From Salvelinus alpinus (taxonomy: Eukaryota > Chordata > Actinopteri > Salmoniformes > Salmonidae): a stretch of DNA of 64,000 nt. A program made the translations under genes and the position numbers. The DNA is taken from the NCBI RefSeq assembly GCF_045679555.1, contig NC_092087.1:21505925-21569924 (forward strand), given 5' to 3'. Of this stretch, positions 54,385 to 64,000 are shown piece after piece. Under the pieces are notes generated by a model that worked only from the letters and a program-made list of their open reading frames with translations, was not told the origin of the DNA and did no database searches. How positions within the stretch are numbered: the stretch's first letter is position 1; each line of letters opens with the position of its first letter.

Positions 54385-55788
54385 CAGTGCCTTCGTAAAG
54401 TTTTCCGACCCCTTGACTTTTGTTACATTTTGTTTTTTCCGTCATCAATCTACACACAATACCCCATAATGACAAAGCAAAAACAGGTTTTTAGACTTTA
54501 TTAATTTAGAAGAAAAAAAAATGAAATATTACGTTTACATAAGTATTCACACTTTGTTCAGTACTTTGTTGAAGCACCTTTCTACTCAACAAATTGGATG
54601 CAGTCTATCACAGTGCCATCCGTTTTGTCACCAAAGCCCCATATACTACCCACCACTGCGACCTGTATGCTCTTGTTTGCTGGCCCTCGCTTCATACTCG
54701 TTGCCAAACCCACTGGCTCCAGGTCATCTACAAGTCTCTGCTAGGTAAAGCCCCGCCTTATCTCAGCTCACTGGTCACCACAGCAGCATCCACCCGTAGC
54801 ATGCACTCCAGCAGGTATATCTCACTGGTCACCCCCAAAGCCAATTCTTCCTTTGGCTGCCACAGCACGATGCGGCCACCACCATGCTTCACCGTAGAGA
54901 TGGTGCCAGCTTTCCTGCAGACGTGACATTTGGCATTCAGCTCAAAGAGTTCAATCTTGGTTTCATCAGACCAGAGAATCTTGTTTCTCATGGTCCGAGT
55001 CCTTTAGGTGCCTTTTGGCAAACTCCAAGCAGGCTGTCATGTGCCTTTTTACTGAGGAGTTGCTTCCGTCTGGCCACTCTACCATAAATGCCTGATTGGT
55101 GGAGTGCTGCAGAGATGGTTGTCCTTCTGGAAGGTTCACTCATCTCCACAGAGGAACCTCTAGAGCTCTGTCAGAGTGACCATTGGGTACTTGGTCACCT
55201 CCCTGACCAAGGCCCAAGGCCCGATTGCTCAGTTTGGCCGGGCGGCCAGCTTTAGGAAGAGTCTTGGTGGTTCCAAACTTCTTCCATTTAAGAATGATGG
55301 AGGCGACTGTGTTCTTAGTGACCTTCAAAGCTGCAGAAATGTTGTGGTACCCTTCCCCAGATCTGTGCCTCCACACAATCATGTCTTAGAGCTCTACAGA
55401 CAATTACTTCAACCTCATGGCTTGGATTTTGCTCTGACATGCACTGTCAACTGTGGGACCTTATATAGACAGGTGTGTGCCTTTCCAAATCATGTCCAAT
55501 AAATTGAATTTACCACAGGTGGAGTAGAAACATCTCAAGGGTGATCAATGGAAACAGATTCTCCTGCGCTCAATTTTGAGTCTCATAGCAAAGGGTCTGA
55601 ATATTTATGTAAATCAGCTATTTCTGTTTAATATTTGCATTTCTAAAATCCTGTTTTCACTTTGTTAATATGGGACATTGTGTGTAGATTGATTAGTTAA
55701 AAAAAATATATATATATATTTTAGAATAAGGCTAACGTAAAAAAAAAAAAAAAAAGTCAAGGGGTCTGAATACTTTCCGAATGCACTG
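54385..55788 (-). mobile_element. Tc1-type transposon with part of its transposase replaced by a LINE D fragment
   Basis: Ends CAGTGCCTTCGTAAAGTTTT and GAATGCACTG are flanked by TA (54383-54384, 55789-55790). The minus-strand transposase keeps its helix-turn-helix at 55140-55382 (NISAALKVTKNTVASIILKW) and first catalytic Asp region at about 54880-54991 (KILWSDETKIELFELNAK). From about 54589 to 54850 the expected DDE half is replaced by plus-strand LINE D reverse transcriptase (VYHSAIRFVTKAPYTTHHCD). Confidence 0.8.
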
Positions 55789-55873
55789 TAAACATATTGT
55801 AATAAACTATGGAATATTTTGAATAGGCTAATGGATTCCAAATTAGAGACCTGGTCTGTTCTATATTTATCTA

Positions 55874-56080
55874 CAGTGGCGGACTGGGACCAAAAAAAAT
55901 CAACCTTGGCATTTCTAATATTGAGGCCCCCAAACCGGACAACCCCCCCCCACCCCCCTTATTAGCCAGATAATGATCAGTTGGAGCAACAAAAAAACAA
56001 GTTAGACAGGCCCACTGGGCTAAAAATGGACCAGCCCATCTGGTATTTGCCCAAAATGTCAGATGGCCAGTCCTCCCCTG
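55874..56080. mobile_element. hAT-type MITE, 207 bp
   Basis: Ends CAGTGGCGGACTGGGACC and GATGGCCAGTCCTCCCCTG are inverted repeats, flanked by TTTATCTA (55866-55873) and TTTATCAA (56081-56088), 7 of 8 identical. A related, apparently truncated copy is at 61587. Confidence 0.75.
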
Positions 56081-56252
56081 TTTATCAACCTTCTAATCTA
56101 GGTATATTGTCCAGAAATATCATACTACAGTGTAAGCCTACTATGCTATTTGTAATTATCTGGCATGAAAATATCTGTTGTCCTTGCTGGGAACATACAT
56201 GTGTGTGGTGTGTGGCCACTAGGTAGACCGGCACGCTCAGCTCTATAGTGTA

Positions 56253-56260
56253 TGACGTCA
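56253..56260. promoter_or_regulatory. candidate CRE (TGACGTCA)
   Basis: A full palindromic cAMP response element core 1.75 kb upstream of the bhlhe40 ATG. Mammalian BHLHE40 is cAMP-inducible, but a single 8-mer can occur by chance; no conservation test was possible. Confidence 0.3.
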
Positions 56261-57616
56261 GTGGCAGGGAGCTGGTTTCGGTTCGCGTGGCCATGTTGGA
56301 GCTCAACGTGACAGCTCAGTGCAGCAGGTAACAAACCGATCAACAAAATCATCCATCTGCAGGTGCACGTGTAGACTCAAATTATTAATGTGTGGAAACC
56401 GTGTCCACTCTGAGCCTATTGGCACATGCGAGAATACAGAGCAGCGTGGGGAAAATAAAACATTAGGCTATGCACCACACCAAATAACTATTCCCACGGG
56501 GCATTACAGTTTTATATAATAGTTTACATATTGACTGTAGTCTACTCTTAGGTTAGGTGGATTGGTTTATTAGGAATTATTGTCATGGACACAGGCAGGC
56601 CTATATAGGCTTTATCTAAACCTAAAATTGAAAACCTACTAAAGATAATACTTAAAGAGAAATATATGAAATACTATTTTCACATCATGAAGGAAAAAAT
56701 AACATTCATAAACATTTTTGTTTTAAATGGGCAATTTGCAATTGCTACATCCATTTTTGGACGTATACATTAATATACATTACTTTTGCATTAACATACT
56801 TATACATATGTAGGCCTACCCTTTGATTTTTGAAGAATACAGCTTATAAATACCTGATGAGTTTAGTTCAACTGTGGAATACCCCATCACAACCCAACCG
56901 ATAAGCTTGTTTTACTCCAATGTTTGTAAACAATGTAAATGTAAACAAACACTATATAGCCTCAAAACATGGTTAAAACTGTAATGTTATAATGGATGGT
57001 CAGTTCTTGCATTAATAGCTCTGTCTATGAATTTGAGATTGGTTACATTTCTCCAGCCCCATCCCTCGTTTTTTTTTTTTACCGTTGTTATTACTTCTAC
57101 AAGTTGAATATGTGAGGCTACACGCGAATGAAAAGTTATATGTTCTTCCCTGCAAATTTTCTGTGGATATATTCTCAATTGTGATAAAATTAAGCCATAG
57201 AACCGGTAGCTTACCCTCTCTCCCCTATAAACCACTATTCTGCATATGATTATAGAATAACAGGTATGTGATAATGCATCTATTGTATCTTAATTCTGAC
57301 ACTTCCTATAATAACTTTATATATGCCATGTCATTATTATGCATATGAAAGTTGTACATGGAACAGAAGCCGGAATGTAGAACATACAGTAATAACAAAG
57401 AGTAGTCTATAAGGCTAAGTGTGTAAGGAATTCTGCCCTACTTTCTATATAGTAAACATATACTTGCACGTTCTGCCTAGAGTTGTCTTATGTTCTCGTA
57501 GCATGGTGGTACACGGGACACAGCCTGCTAGAATAAGAGGGAGGGCCATTCTCGTGCAGATCCTCTTTAACTACAGAAATGGGTTGTACTCTAGATGGCT
57601 TGAAAGCACCGTCCGA

Positions 57617-57633
57617 CACGTGAGGCTCATGTG
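57617..57633. promoter_or_regulatory. bhlhe40: tandem E-box pair upstream of bhlhe40
   Basis: CACGTG (57617-57622) and CATGTG (57628-57633) are separated by 5 bp, about 370 bp before the ATG. CLOCK-BMAL1 drives mammalian BHLHE40 through CACGTG E-boxes, and BHLHE40 itself binds CACGTG, so both activation and self-repression are plausible (family knowledge). A TATA-like TTTATTTAA lies at 57682-57690. Confidence 0.5.
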
Positions 57634-58002
57634 ACGGAGGTAGATCAGCTCTCCAACGGAGAGACGTGTCTAGTCACAGGGTTTATTTAACACGTAGACC
57701 AAACCACCCCTCTATCACACATTTACCCGGGAGTAGAGCATCTGAACTATTGCTGTGCTTGGATCTCAGAGTGACAACATCACATTGACAGTCTCTGCAA
57801 AGCAATAGCCTGATGAAATAATATTCTTTATAGAAAAAGTGTTCACTATTGAATAGAATAACATGACAATAATTTTAGCAATAAGAATAAACTACATTTT
57901 TTCTCAGATGACAATATTAGCTGAATATTGAAAGACAACTGAAGCCTAGTTTTAAGATTGAATTGTTTGGAGACCAATATTTGGATTTCATAAAGACGCA
58001 AA

Positions 58003-58079
58003 ATGGAGAGGATTACAAGTGCGCAACCTCCTCCTTGTATGGCAAAACACCAGTCGCAGGAGATGGCAGACATGCAAGG
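58003..58079 (+). CDS. bhlhe40: bhlhe40 exon 1
   Basis: 77 coding bases from ATG (MERITSAQPPPC) to donor CAAGG|GTAAGC, ending in phase 2. The MERI.SAQPPP start is shared with mammals. Confidence 0.92.
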
Positions 58080-60160
58080 GTAAGCCCCCAGAAACAGCTT
58101 ACAATGTATGCATTTTAACACTGCAAAACAACATAGTATTCTTATGTAAATAATAATTTTTAAAAACAATATAAGCATGACTTCTTATCAATATTTTCTA
58201 TTATTTTTGCCCTATAGAAAGGATTTCCCAAAGTACGTGTACAAACACCGAAAGGGAATGAAGCGCGTGGAAGACAGTAAGGTATGCTTATGTTCTTTAC
58301 TTATTAAAACATTTTGTACATCTTAGATTTACTTTTGTCGGCAATTTATTATTTATTATACCCTATTGAATACATTTTACACATTGACTAACAAATGTAC
58401 TTTTATTTCTCCCACAGGAGACATACAAGTTACCCCACCGATTGATTGAGAAGAAAAGACGTGACAGAATCAATGAATGCATTGCCCAACTGAAGGATTT
58501 ATTGCCAGAACATCTCAAACTCACAGTGAGTACTAATTTAATGTGTAGCCTACTACTACTGACTGTGTAATAGGAATGCAAAAGCGCCACCTGGTTGTTC
58601 ATGATTAATTTGTTTGTCCAAATCATGATTCCTTAATCCAAAAATGTTGCCTGTTATGACAAAGGCAACGTATTATTATAATTTTTTTCGTAATGTAAAT
58701 AACTTGTTTATTATTATTACATCAACACTATTTCATATTATCCGATTGAAAAGTTTGGTTAATTGTAATAATTGAATTAACTGCCTACGCATATTGCCTC
58801 AAACCCTTTCAAAACAATTTACATAAACAATATGTTGATAAACTATGTCTTAAATGTACTGCATTGCGTTGGTGTGTGCAGATTGCCTGCCTCCCTACCC
58901 TGTGGCAGTTTGTCTTCTGTTCAGCTGCTAAAACTGTTATATAAGAAAGATCAACATGCTTATCAAGGTCTTCCTGTTTTAGACTCTAGGCCATTTGGAG
59001 AAAGCTGTGGTGTTGGAACTCACCCTGAAGCATGTGAAAGCCCTGAGCACTCTCCTGGAACAGCAGCAGCAGAAAATCATTGCATTGCAAATCAGTAAGT
59101 TTGATACCTTGAGTTCATTTTATTATGGGCTACACTCTTTTTCCCCGATCAATAGTATTACTTATTATTGACAGGCCATACCATCGAGACGATGCTGCTC
59201 AATCAAAGCTAAAATTGTATCTTTCCCATTAAGAAAGAAATAAAACAAGTAACCTTTTTCATTGCCAAAACTGTAGCATTATTAAATATGAACCTAATAC
59301 CTGATATTACTTTGTTTCTCTCAGGTGATCAGAGAAGTGTCCGCTCAGAGAACAGTGAGGAGATGTTCCGCTCTGGCTTCCATGTCTGTGCTAAGGAGGT
59401 CCTCCAGTACCTGGCTAACCAGGGGAGCAGCAGAGACCACCTGACCCCCTCTGAAATGATCAGCCACCTCCACAAAGTAGCATCAGAGGTGCTCCAGGGT
59501 CCATTCAGCCCCCGGTCCGAAGAGCCCACCCACAAACCCATCGATAGCATGGAGAAGCCTGCTGGTCAGATGCCTAAGGGCAAGGAGGGTCACCACAAGA
59601 ACTTTGTGTCTGTCATTCAAAGGACATACCCCCACGGACATGGAGAGCAGAGTGGCAATGACACAGACACTGACAGCGGCTATGGAGGGGAACACGAGAA
59701 ACGGGACCTCAAGGCCCAACGCTCAAGCTACTACGGCAAGGAGGGGGAGCTCAAATATGCTCTGGCTGAGAGGATGGCAGGAGGTGGCGTCAAGCAGGAG
59801 GGTGCCGAGCCCCAGGCCAAGAGGTTAAAAGCTGACTACTCAGAGGACGAGTCTTCCTCTGGGCAGGTGGTTAGCAGCCATCACAGCTACATGAGCTTCT
59901 CCCAACACCAGACCCCCCTCTGCGTGCCCTTCTACCTCATCCCCCAAGCAGCTGCATCGTGGCCCATGATCGAGAAGTGCTGGTTCCCAGGGGGCATGCC
60001 CTTTTTGTACCCGGGCATGAATGTCTCAGCAGCCAGCTTGTCTCCAGAGAAAATACCTCAAAATTTAGTAATGTCTCCCAGGGCAGGTTCCCCGACACTC
60101 TACCAAGCACCCATGGACTCACCAACCCTCCTCCAAGCTTTAAAACAAGCCCCCCCATGA
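58003..60160 (+). CDS. bhlhe40: bhlhe40 (DEC1/Stra13/Sharp2) transcriptional repressor, five exons
   Basis: bHLH-Orange repressor of the circadian clock, hypoxia and immune programmes; it acts in the nucleus on CACGTG E-boxes. Exons 58003-58079, 58218-58281, 58418-58525, 58983-59094, 59325-60160 give 398 residues with all GT/AG junctions in phase. Opens MERITSAQPPPCMAKHQSQE. bHLH at about residues 52-108: basic HRLIEKKRRDRINE, helix 1 CIAQLKDLLPEHLKL, helix 2 TLGHLEKAVVLELTLKHVKA. Orange domain at about 133-182 (FRSGFHVCAKEVLQYLANQG, MISHLHKVASEVLQG). Conserved GEQSGNDTDTDSGYGGE and a hydrophobic PFCLPFYLI-like block (LCVPFYLIPQAA) follow. The ORF ends LLQALKQAPP, while the next frame continues with MNLESKN, like the human NLETKD tail: an apparent one-base loss. 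BHLHE41 is unlikely given the N-terminus, the absence of its Ala/Gly-rich tail, and synteny. Confidence 0.95.
58218..58281 (+). CDS. bhlhe40: bhlhe40 exon 2
   Basis: 64 bases after CCTATAG; GKDFPKYVYKHRKGMKRVED then SK, ending AGTAAG|GTATGC. Precedes the basic region. Confidence 0.93.
58418..58525 (+). CDS. bhlhe40: bhlhe40 exon 3: basic region and helix 1
   Basis: 108 bases after TCCCACAG; ETYKLPHRLIEKKRRDRINE, CIAQLKDLLPEHLKLT; donor ACA|GTGAGT. The basic region contacts the E-box. Confidence 0.96.
58983..59094 (+). CDS. bhlhe40: bhlhe40 exon 4: helix 2
   Basis: 112 bases after TGTTTTAG; TLGHLEKAVVLELTLKHVKA, LSTLLEQQQQKIIALQI; donor ATCA|GTAAGT, phase 1. Confidence 0.96.
59325..60160 (+). 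CDS. bhlhe40: bhlhe40 exon 5: Orange domain and repression region
   Basis: 836 bases after TTTCTCTCAG. Begins (S)DQRSVRSENSEEMFRSGF. Carries the Orange domain and C-terminal repression region. TGA at 60158-60160 follows a C7 run; the conserved tail lies in the adjacent frame to a TGA at 60178-60180. Confidence 0.94.
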
Positions 60161-61465
60161 ACTTGGAATCCAAAAACTGATACACTTTTGTGTTTGCACC
60201 CTGCTCTATGAATGTTTGGGGTTGAACGGATCGCCTGCTGGAAGGCGTCTAGGTTAGCAAGGACAAACACGAGAGCACCAGTTTGTCTCCCTCAGCAACA
60301 GCAGCCCACACTCTCCCTTTGAGAGCAAACAACAACTGTCACACACAAACCCGGTGGCCACAACCCTCCAAACCAGCCCACAGATCAACCTTGGAGCCAG
60401 TTAGCACTGAAGCTCTGACCCTATGGAGGCTCACAGATGACCTGTTGCAAGACTCTGAGTCACTGTGAAGAGCTGGTCAACACAAGGACATGACAAAAGT
60501 GGTTAAGAGAGGGACTTACTGTGGGGATGGCTTCCCTGCACTTGTGTTGAATGTCAGAGTTAAACCCTGACTTTGATGAGCAGACAGCACAGCCCCCAGC
60601 CATTCAGACCTGCCCTTTGCACACACACCGGTCTGTATTGAATGTAATAATTTAACAAAACCCCTGTAGATGCTGCTTGAGGTTCTATGTGATTTAGACG
60701 TGCGACCGGAGGATCCACATTTTCTGCATCTGTAACTGCTGAAACTGCAACGGACCCGCCTTTAGACCAGAACGCTACCAAATACGTCTCTGGTTTATGT
60801 TGACCAGGGTTGTCACAAAATCCATTGCTCCCTCTTCACCCACCAAGTGTACCCTACCTTGCAACTAAATGGACTCCACTGGATTTTATTCTTTAGAAAA
60901 AGTCCGGATGGTGTCACCGGACCTGATATGTGTCACTCATGTAAATAGAGGAGTGATGCATTCAGTTATGCATTTTAGTTTTGAGTTTGTAAGTCACTAC
61001 CATTCGTGCAAGTAGTTCTTGTGAGGTAATGTCTTGTAATTATTTTGTTTATACTACTTGTACATCTCTATTTTTGATACATGACCTACAGAGTGTATTT
61101 GCATTGTAACTAGAGGGAGGGAATTTTAGATGGCCATTTTGCTGTTTGCCAAGAGAACGTGTACATAGCATTGTGCTAGACCTGATTTGCATCATGCTCA
61201 TTATTCATTTCGGGTCTGGTCAATTTCTGGCCTGATCTTTTGCTTAAAGCAGACAAATTATGGCAGATGCCAAAATGTATTTGTATCAGTTATTGAGGCT
61301 GTGGCAAAGAGAGGAGAGTGAATGTAATGCTAGAGCAAAATGTTCGTTTTGTATAGGATGAGGTACTTGGGATTTTCATTTTGGGACATAACAGAAGGTT
61401 GCTTGTTGTACATATTTTGTCTATAAAGTATTGTTTACATAAAGTTTTTTTCTGTGGAAATAAGA
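60161..61465 (+). other. bhlhe40: bhlhe40 3'UTR
   Basis: About 1.3 kb without repeats follows the coding end. No AATAAA was seen; weaker hexamers TATAAA (61422-61427) and CATAAA (61438-61443) are near the likely end. The extent is inferred. Confidence 0.5.
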
Positions 61466-63700
61466 GTTTGGGTCTGAATCTTGGTAGAACACTAGCATGT
61501 TGCACAGCAATGCAACCCAACCTTGCTTCTCATCATAACATCACATGCTTACATAACATTAACACTCACATAACCCAGGCAGCAGTCAGGGGCAGACTGG
61601 GACCAGAAATCAGCTCTGGCATTTCTAACACACCAGCCTATTTTTTTCCTAGAGGCCCCCACAACAGCCCATTTTTTCCCTCGAGGCCCCCATTATTAGA
61701 CAGATAATTATCATTTTGTGCAACAACAAAACAATACAAGTTAGACAGGCCCACTGGGATAAAAATGGACCAGCATATCTGGCATTTGCCATTGTAGACC
61801 TAAATCAAGAAGACATGAAAAAAAAAAATAGAAGACTTGGATTTAAGCAGTTTGCTGTAGGTAACTATACATTTACAATATCATGTTCCACATGACACAA
61901 ACAACTTTATAGGGATTCTATAACAGACTGATAGGATATTATAGTATGACTACCTGAGATTTTTGGAACTAGTGGATTGATTGATATAATCTTTTTTTGA
62001 TTAGTCGTCATCATATTAAGGATAGCCTAGTCAAGCAACTGTAGGCTAATATTCAATAATATTTTGAGTGATTGTAAGTTTTATCAGTTAGAGGAAAAGT
62101 TCTGTGATAACGTTTTATATAGGCATATGCCTATTCATCAGAAAATAAGAACTAACCAACAGAACCAATATAGGCCTACCTGTTTTAGGCTTATAGCCTT
62201 TTTTTCTACAGCATGTGGGCCTATTCCTAAAGCAAAAAGATAGGTAGCATAACCCCAGAGAAGCATAACCTATCTTCCAGCACCAAACTGGACAAGATCA
62301 GGACAATGTGCATAACAAGTGCGATGGAGACATTATAGGCTGCTGTACTTGTTGAAGTCGAATTGCAGTTCCCATTGCTAATGCTGGTCAATCTGAATAG
62401 TGCAATAGGCTACCAGTTTATCATATCTGTTTACCTGTCCCACCGTTAATGCATTAACTGCATTTTCAGTGCAGTACAGTTGACTGTTAAAGAATACCAA
62501 TGGAAGAGACAGCAATAATCTCAGACTGGCATAACGCATAGCCTATCTTCCAGCACCAAAATGGACAAATGTGCATAACAAGTGTGATGGATCTAGCTAT
62601 ATTAATGTATTCTTTATATTTTTTTAACATTAAAGGCTGCTAAAGGCTACTTGTAGTTGCATAGGCAGTGGAACCTTACAGCACACATAGTTAATTCATT
62701 GCAAATGCTGGTCAACCTGAATAGTGAAATAGGCTATCTGTTTAGCATATCATTAATGGCTGCCCCACCATAAAAGGACTGTAGGTCATGGTAAGCGCCA
62801 CTGCGCTGTGAACATGAGGCACGTTTCTCCCAAGGATTTATATATATGCTCGATGACTGACGAGCGCTCTTTTAAACAATTTTTGGAAGCTATAGAAATG
62901 CATTTATTAATGTCTACATTTGTTTTTGCCATTTTTAATGCATAGTTTTATATTATATAATGTGAGCTAAACATATATTTTTTTAGAATAAAAATATATA
63001 TACAAAAATAATCCAGTCCCTATAAGGGTTTTAAAATAATAGAAGCAAGTTACAAAAATAAAAATAATTGTGAAAAAGAATATACAAAAAAACAAATAGT
63101 ACAAACAACAACAAAAAAGGTGAATAAGTGGCTATATTAAACTAGTATAGGCCTGAGTGCATATTGCCTAATAGGTATAGATGTAGGATCTTAGTTTGAG
63201 CTAGTCTCCTACAGAAAGAAAATAATCTTGCCGCAACAGGAATAGTGAGTTATTATGTGGATTATAGTTAATGGACATTTTTGTAGCAGTTGATACATTT
63301 TTCGGAAAGGAAAATCAAGTCTGATATTTCTAAGTGGAAATTGCAAACTTTAGAAGCCTTTTTAAATCTCAAATACACTAGAAAGTTATCCTGCAACAGT
63401 TGTATAGGACCAAATAAAATAATTGAAAAGTGGCAATACAATCTATAATAATTTAAATATAGAAATGTCAGGATTTATTTACCTTTATTTAATCAGGGAG
63501 TCACCATTGAGACGAGTCTCTTTATTACAAGGGAGCTCTGCATACACCATTTCATAAAATACATAAGAAGACAGTAGCCTATCCTCTGAGAATGAATAAT
63601 TAAACGAGACGCTTAATCATGATCACAACAGTGACCCTTGAAGTCAGATTTTCTAAATCACAATACTAACTCGCCATCTTGCGGTGAAAAATAAGACCTA
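61466..63700. other. intergenic between bhlhe40 and arl8b
   Basis: AT-rich. It contains a hAT-type MITE copy from 61587 and a LINE/SINE 3'-tail remnant at about 63478-63540 (TACCTTTATTTAATCAGGGA). Nothing else is recognised. Confidence 0.5.
61587..61795. mobile_element. hAT-type MITE, related to 55874-56080
   Basis: Starts CAGGGGCAGACTGGGACCAG and shares GTTAGACAGGCCCACTGGG and AAAAATGGACCAGC with the 55874 copy. The right end is not clear, so it is probably truncated near 61795. Confidence 0.65.
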
Positions 63701-63908
63701 CACGTAATGTTGATTGAGTCTCGAGACACAGCCGTCATGGTCATATGACAGCTGGTATGCTACTTCCTGTAGACATACTTTTGTTTGTCCGAACGGAACA
63801 GCTGTCTGGAGGCGGATAGAACCATATCATTAGGAATTAATAGGATCTCTATGACTAGAAGTTACTGGTCTTGCTGTATTACTTTTGTGTTCAGTGGCAC
63901 TCATCAAG

Positions 63909-64000
63909 ATGCTGGCGCTAATTAACAGACTTTTGGACTGGTTTAGGTCTCTCTTCTGGAAAGAAGAGATGGAGCTCACGTTAGTTGGACTTCAGTACTC
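63909..64000 (+). CDS. arl8b: arl8b, lysosomal small GTPase, first 30 codons (partial)
   Basis: The ATG at 63909 opens [20 protein letters not shown] then [10 protein letters not shown], cut by the window end just before the P-loop. ARL8B recruits kinesin-1 (through PLEKHM2/SKIP) and HOPS to lysosomes; the N-terminal amphipathic helix (residues 2-17) anchors it to the membrane. [16 protein letters not shown] matches ARL8B; the paralogue ARL8A begins MIALFNKLLDWFKALFW. Its position next to bhlhe40 agrees with 3p26 synteny. Confidence 0.9.
   Translation, partial: MLALINRLLDWFRSLFWKEEMELTLVGLQY

Noticed and set aside
54594..54926. 110-codon plus-strand ORF as a gene
   Set aside because: Its peptide is LINE D reverse transcriptase followed by antisense Tc1 sequence.
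55739..55755. Poly-A tract as evidence for a processed pseudogene
   Set aside because: It lies inside the Tc1 terminal region and no retrocopy precedes it.
59288..59324. ATG 59288 as a start for the bhlhe40 last exon
   Set aside because: These codons lie in the intron before the CTCTCAG acceptor; exon 4 splices in frame at 59325.
63740..63749. GTCATATGAC as a lysosomal CLEAR site before arl8b
   Set aside because: The consensus is GTCACGTGAC; the CATATG core does not fit, so it is no more than a chance palindrome.

Overview
This is vertebrate nuclear DNA, almost certainly from a salmonid fish (Oncorhynchus, Salmo or Salvelinus). The host genes have spliced, intron-rich structures. The repeats are those known from salmonid genomes: HpaI-type tRNA SINEs, several Tc1 families, and Jockey-superfamily LINEs with a TTTGA-type 3' tail. 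The genus cannot be fixed from the sequence alone.

Layout. (1) 1-50756: the 3' part of an inositol 1,4,5-trisphosphate receptor type 1 gene (itpr1), plus strand. Seven coding exons (6836-7025, 7253-7345, 9062-9210, 9446-9611, 10753-10913, 45393-45554, 46955-47044) encode the last 336 residues: TM5, luminal loop, pore, TM6, zinc-finger linker and C-terminal helix. A probable 3'UTR runs to an AATAAA at 50751. One intron (10914-45392) is 34.5 kb and largely mobile-element sequence. (2) 50757-57600: intergenic, repeat-rich. (3) 57617-about 61465: a complete bhlhe40 (DEC1) gene with five coding exons at 58003-60160, an upstream E-box pair and a long 3'UTR. (4) 61466-63908: intergenic. (5) 63909-64000: the first coding bases of arl8b, cut by the window edge. 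The order itpr1-bhlhe40-arl8b, all on one strand, matches human chromosome 3p26.

Mobile elements are layered and can be ordered in time because many sit inside others. LINE A (576-6765) carries a Tc1 holding a solo LTR, a tandem tRNA-like repeat and a TTAA element; a second Tc1 abuts its left end. LINE C (12166-19640) is split by a nearly intact LINE B (12653-16016) and a SINE, and both lie inside a 12.7-kb element with inverted ends (11703-24393). LINE D (25779-31487) is split by another TTAA element. At 41821-45194 a Tc1-like element contains another Tc1, which contains a TTAA element. Target-site duplications were read directly for TTAA (piggyBac-type), TA (Tc1), 5 bp (LTR), 8 bp (hAT) and 9 bp (Mutator-like) elements.

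Points most worth a second look: an interspersed TTAA-flanked family built from one or two diverged modules, each containing a 72-nt block of exactly conserved length ending in a splice-donor-like site; an apparent one-base loss in a C run that truncates the conserved bhlhe40 C-terminus; a 2.3-kb hAT element with a perfect 8-bp duplication inside the presumed itpr1 3'UTR; and a 779-bp Mutator-like element whose empty site is preserved by the minisatellite it interrupts.
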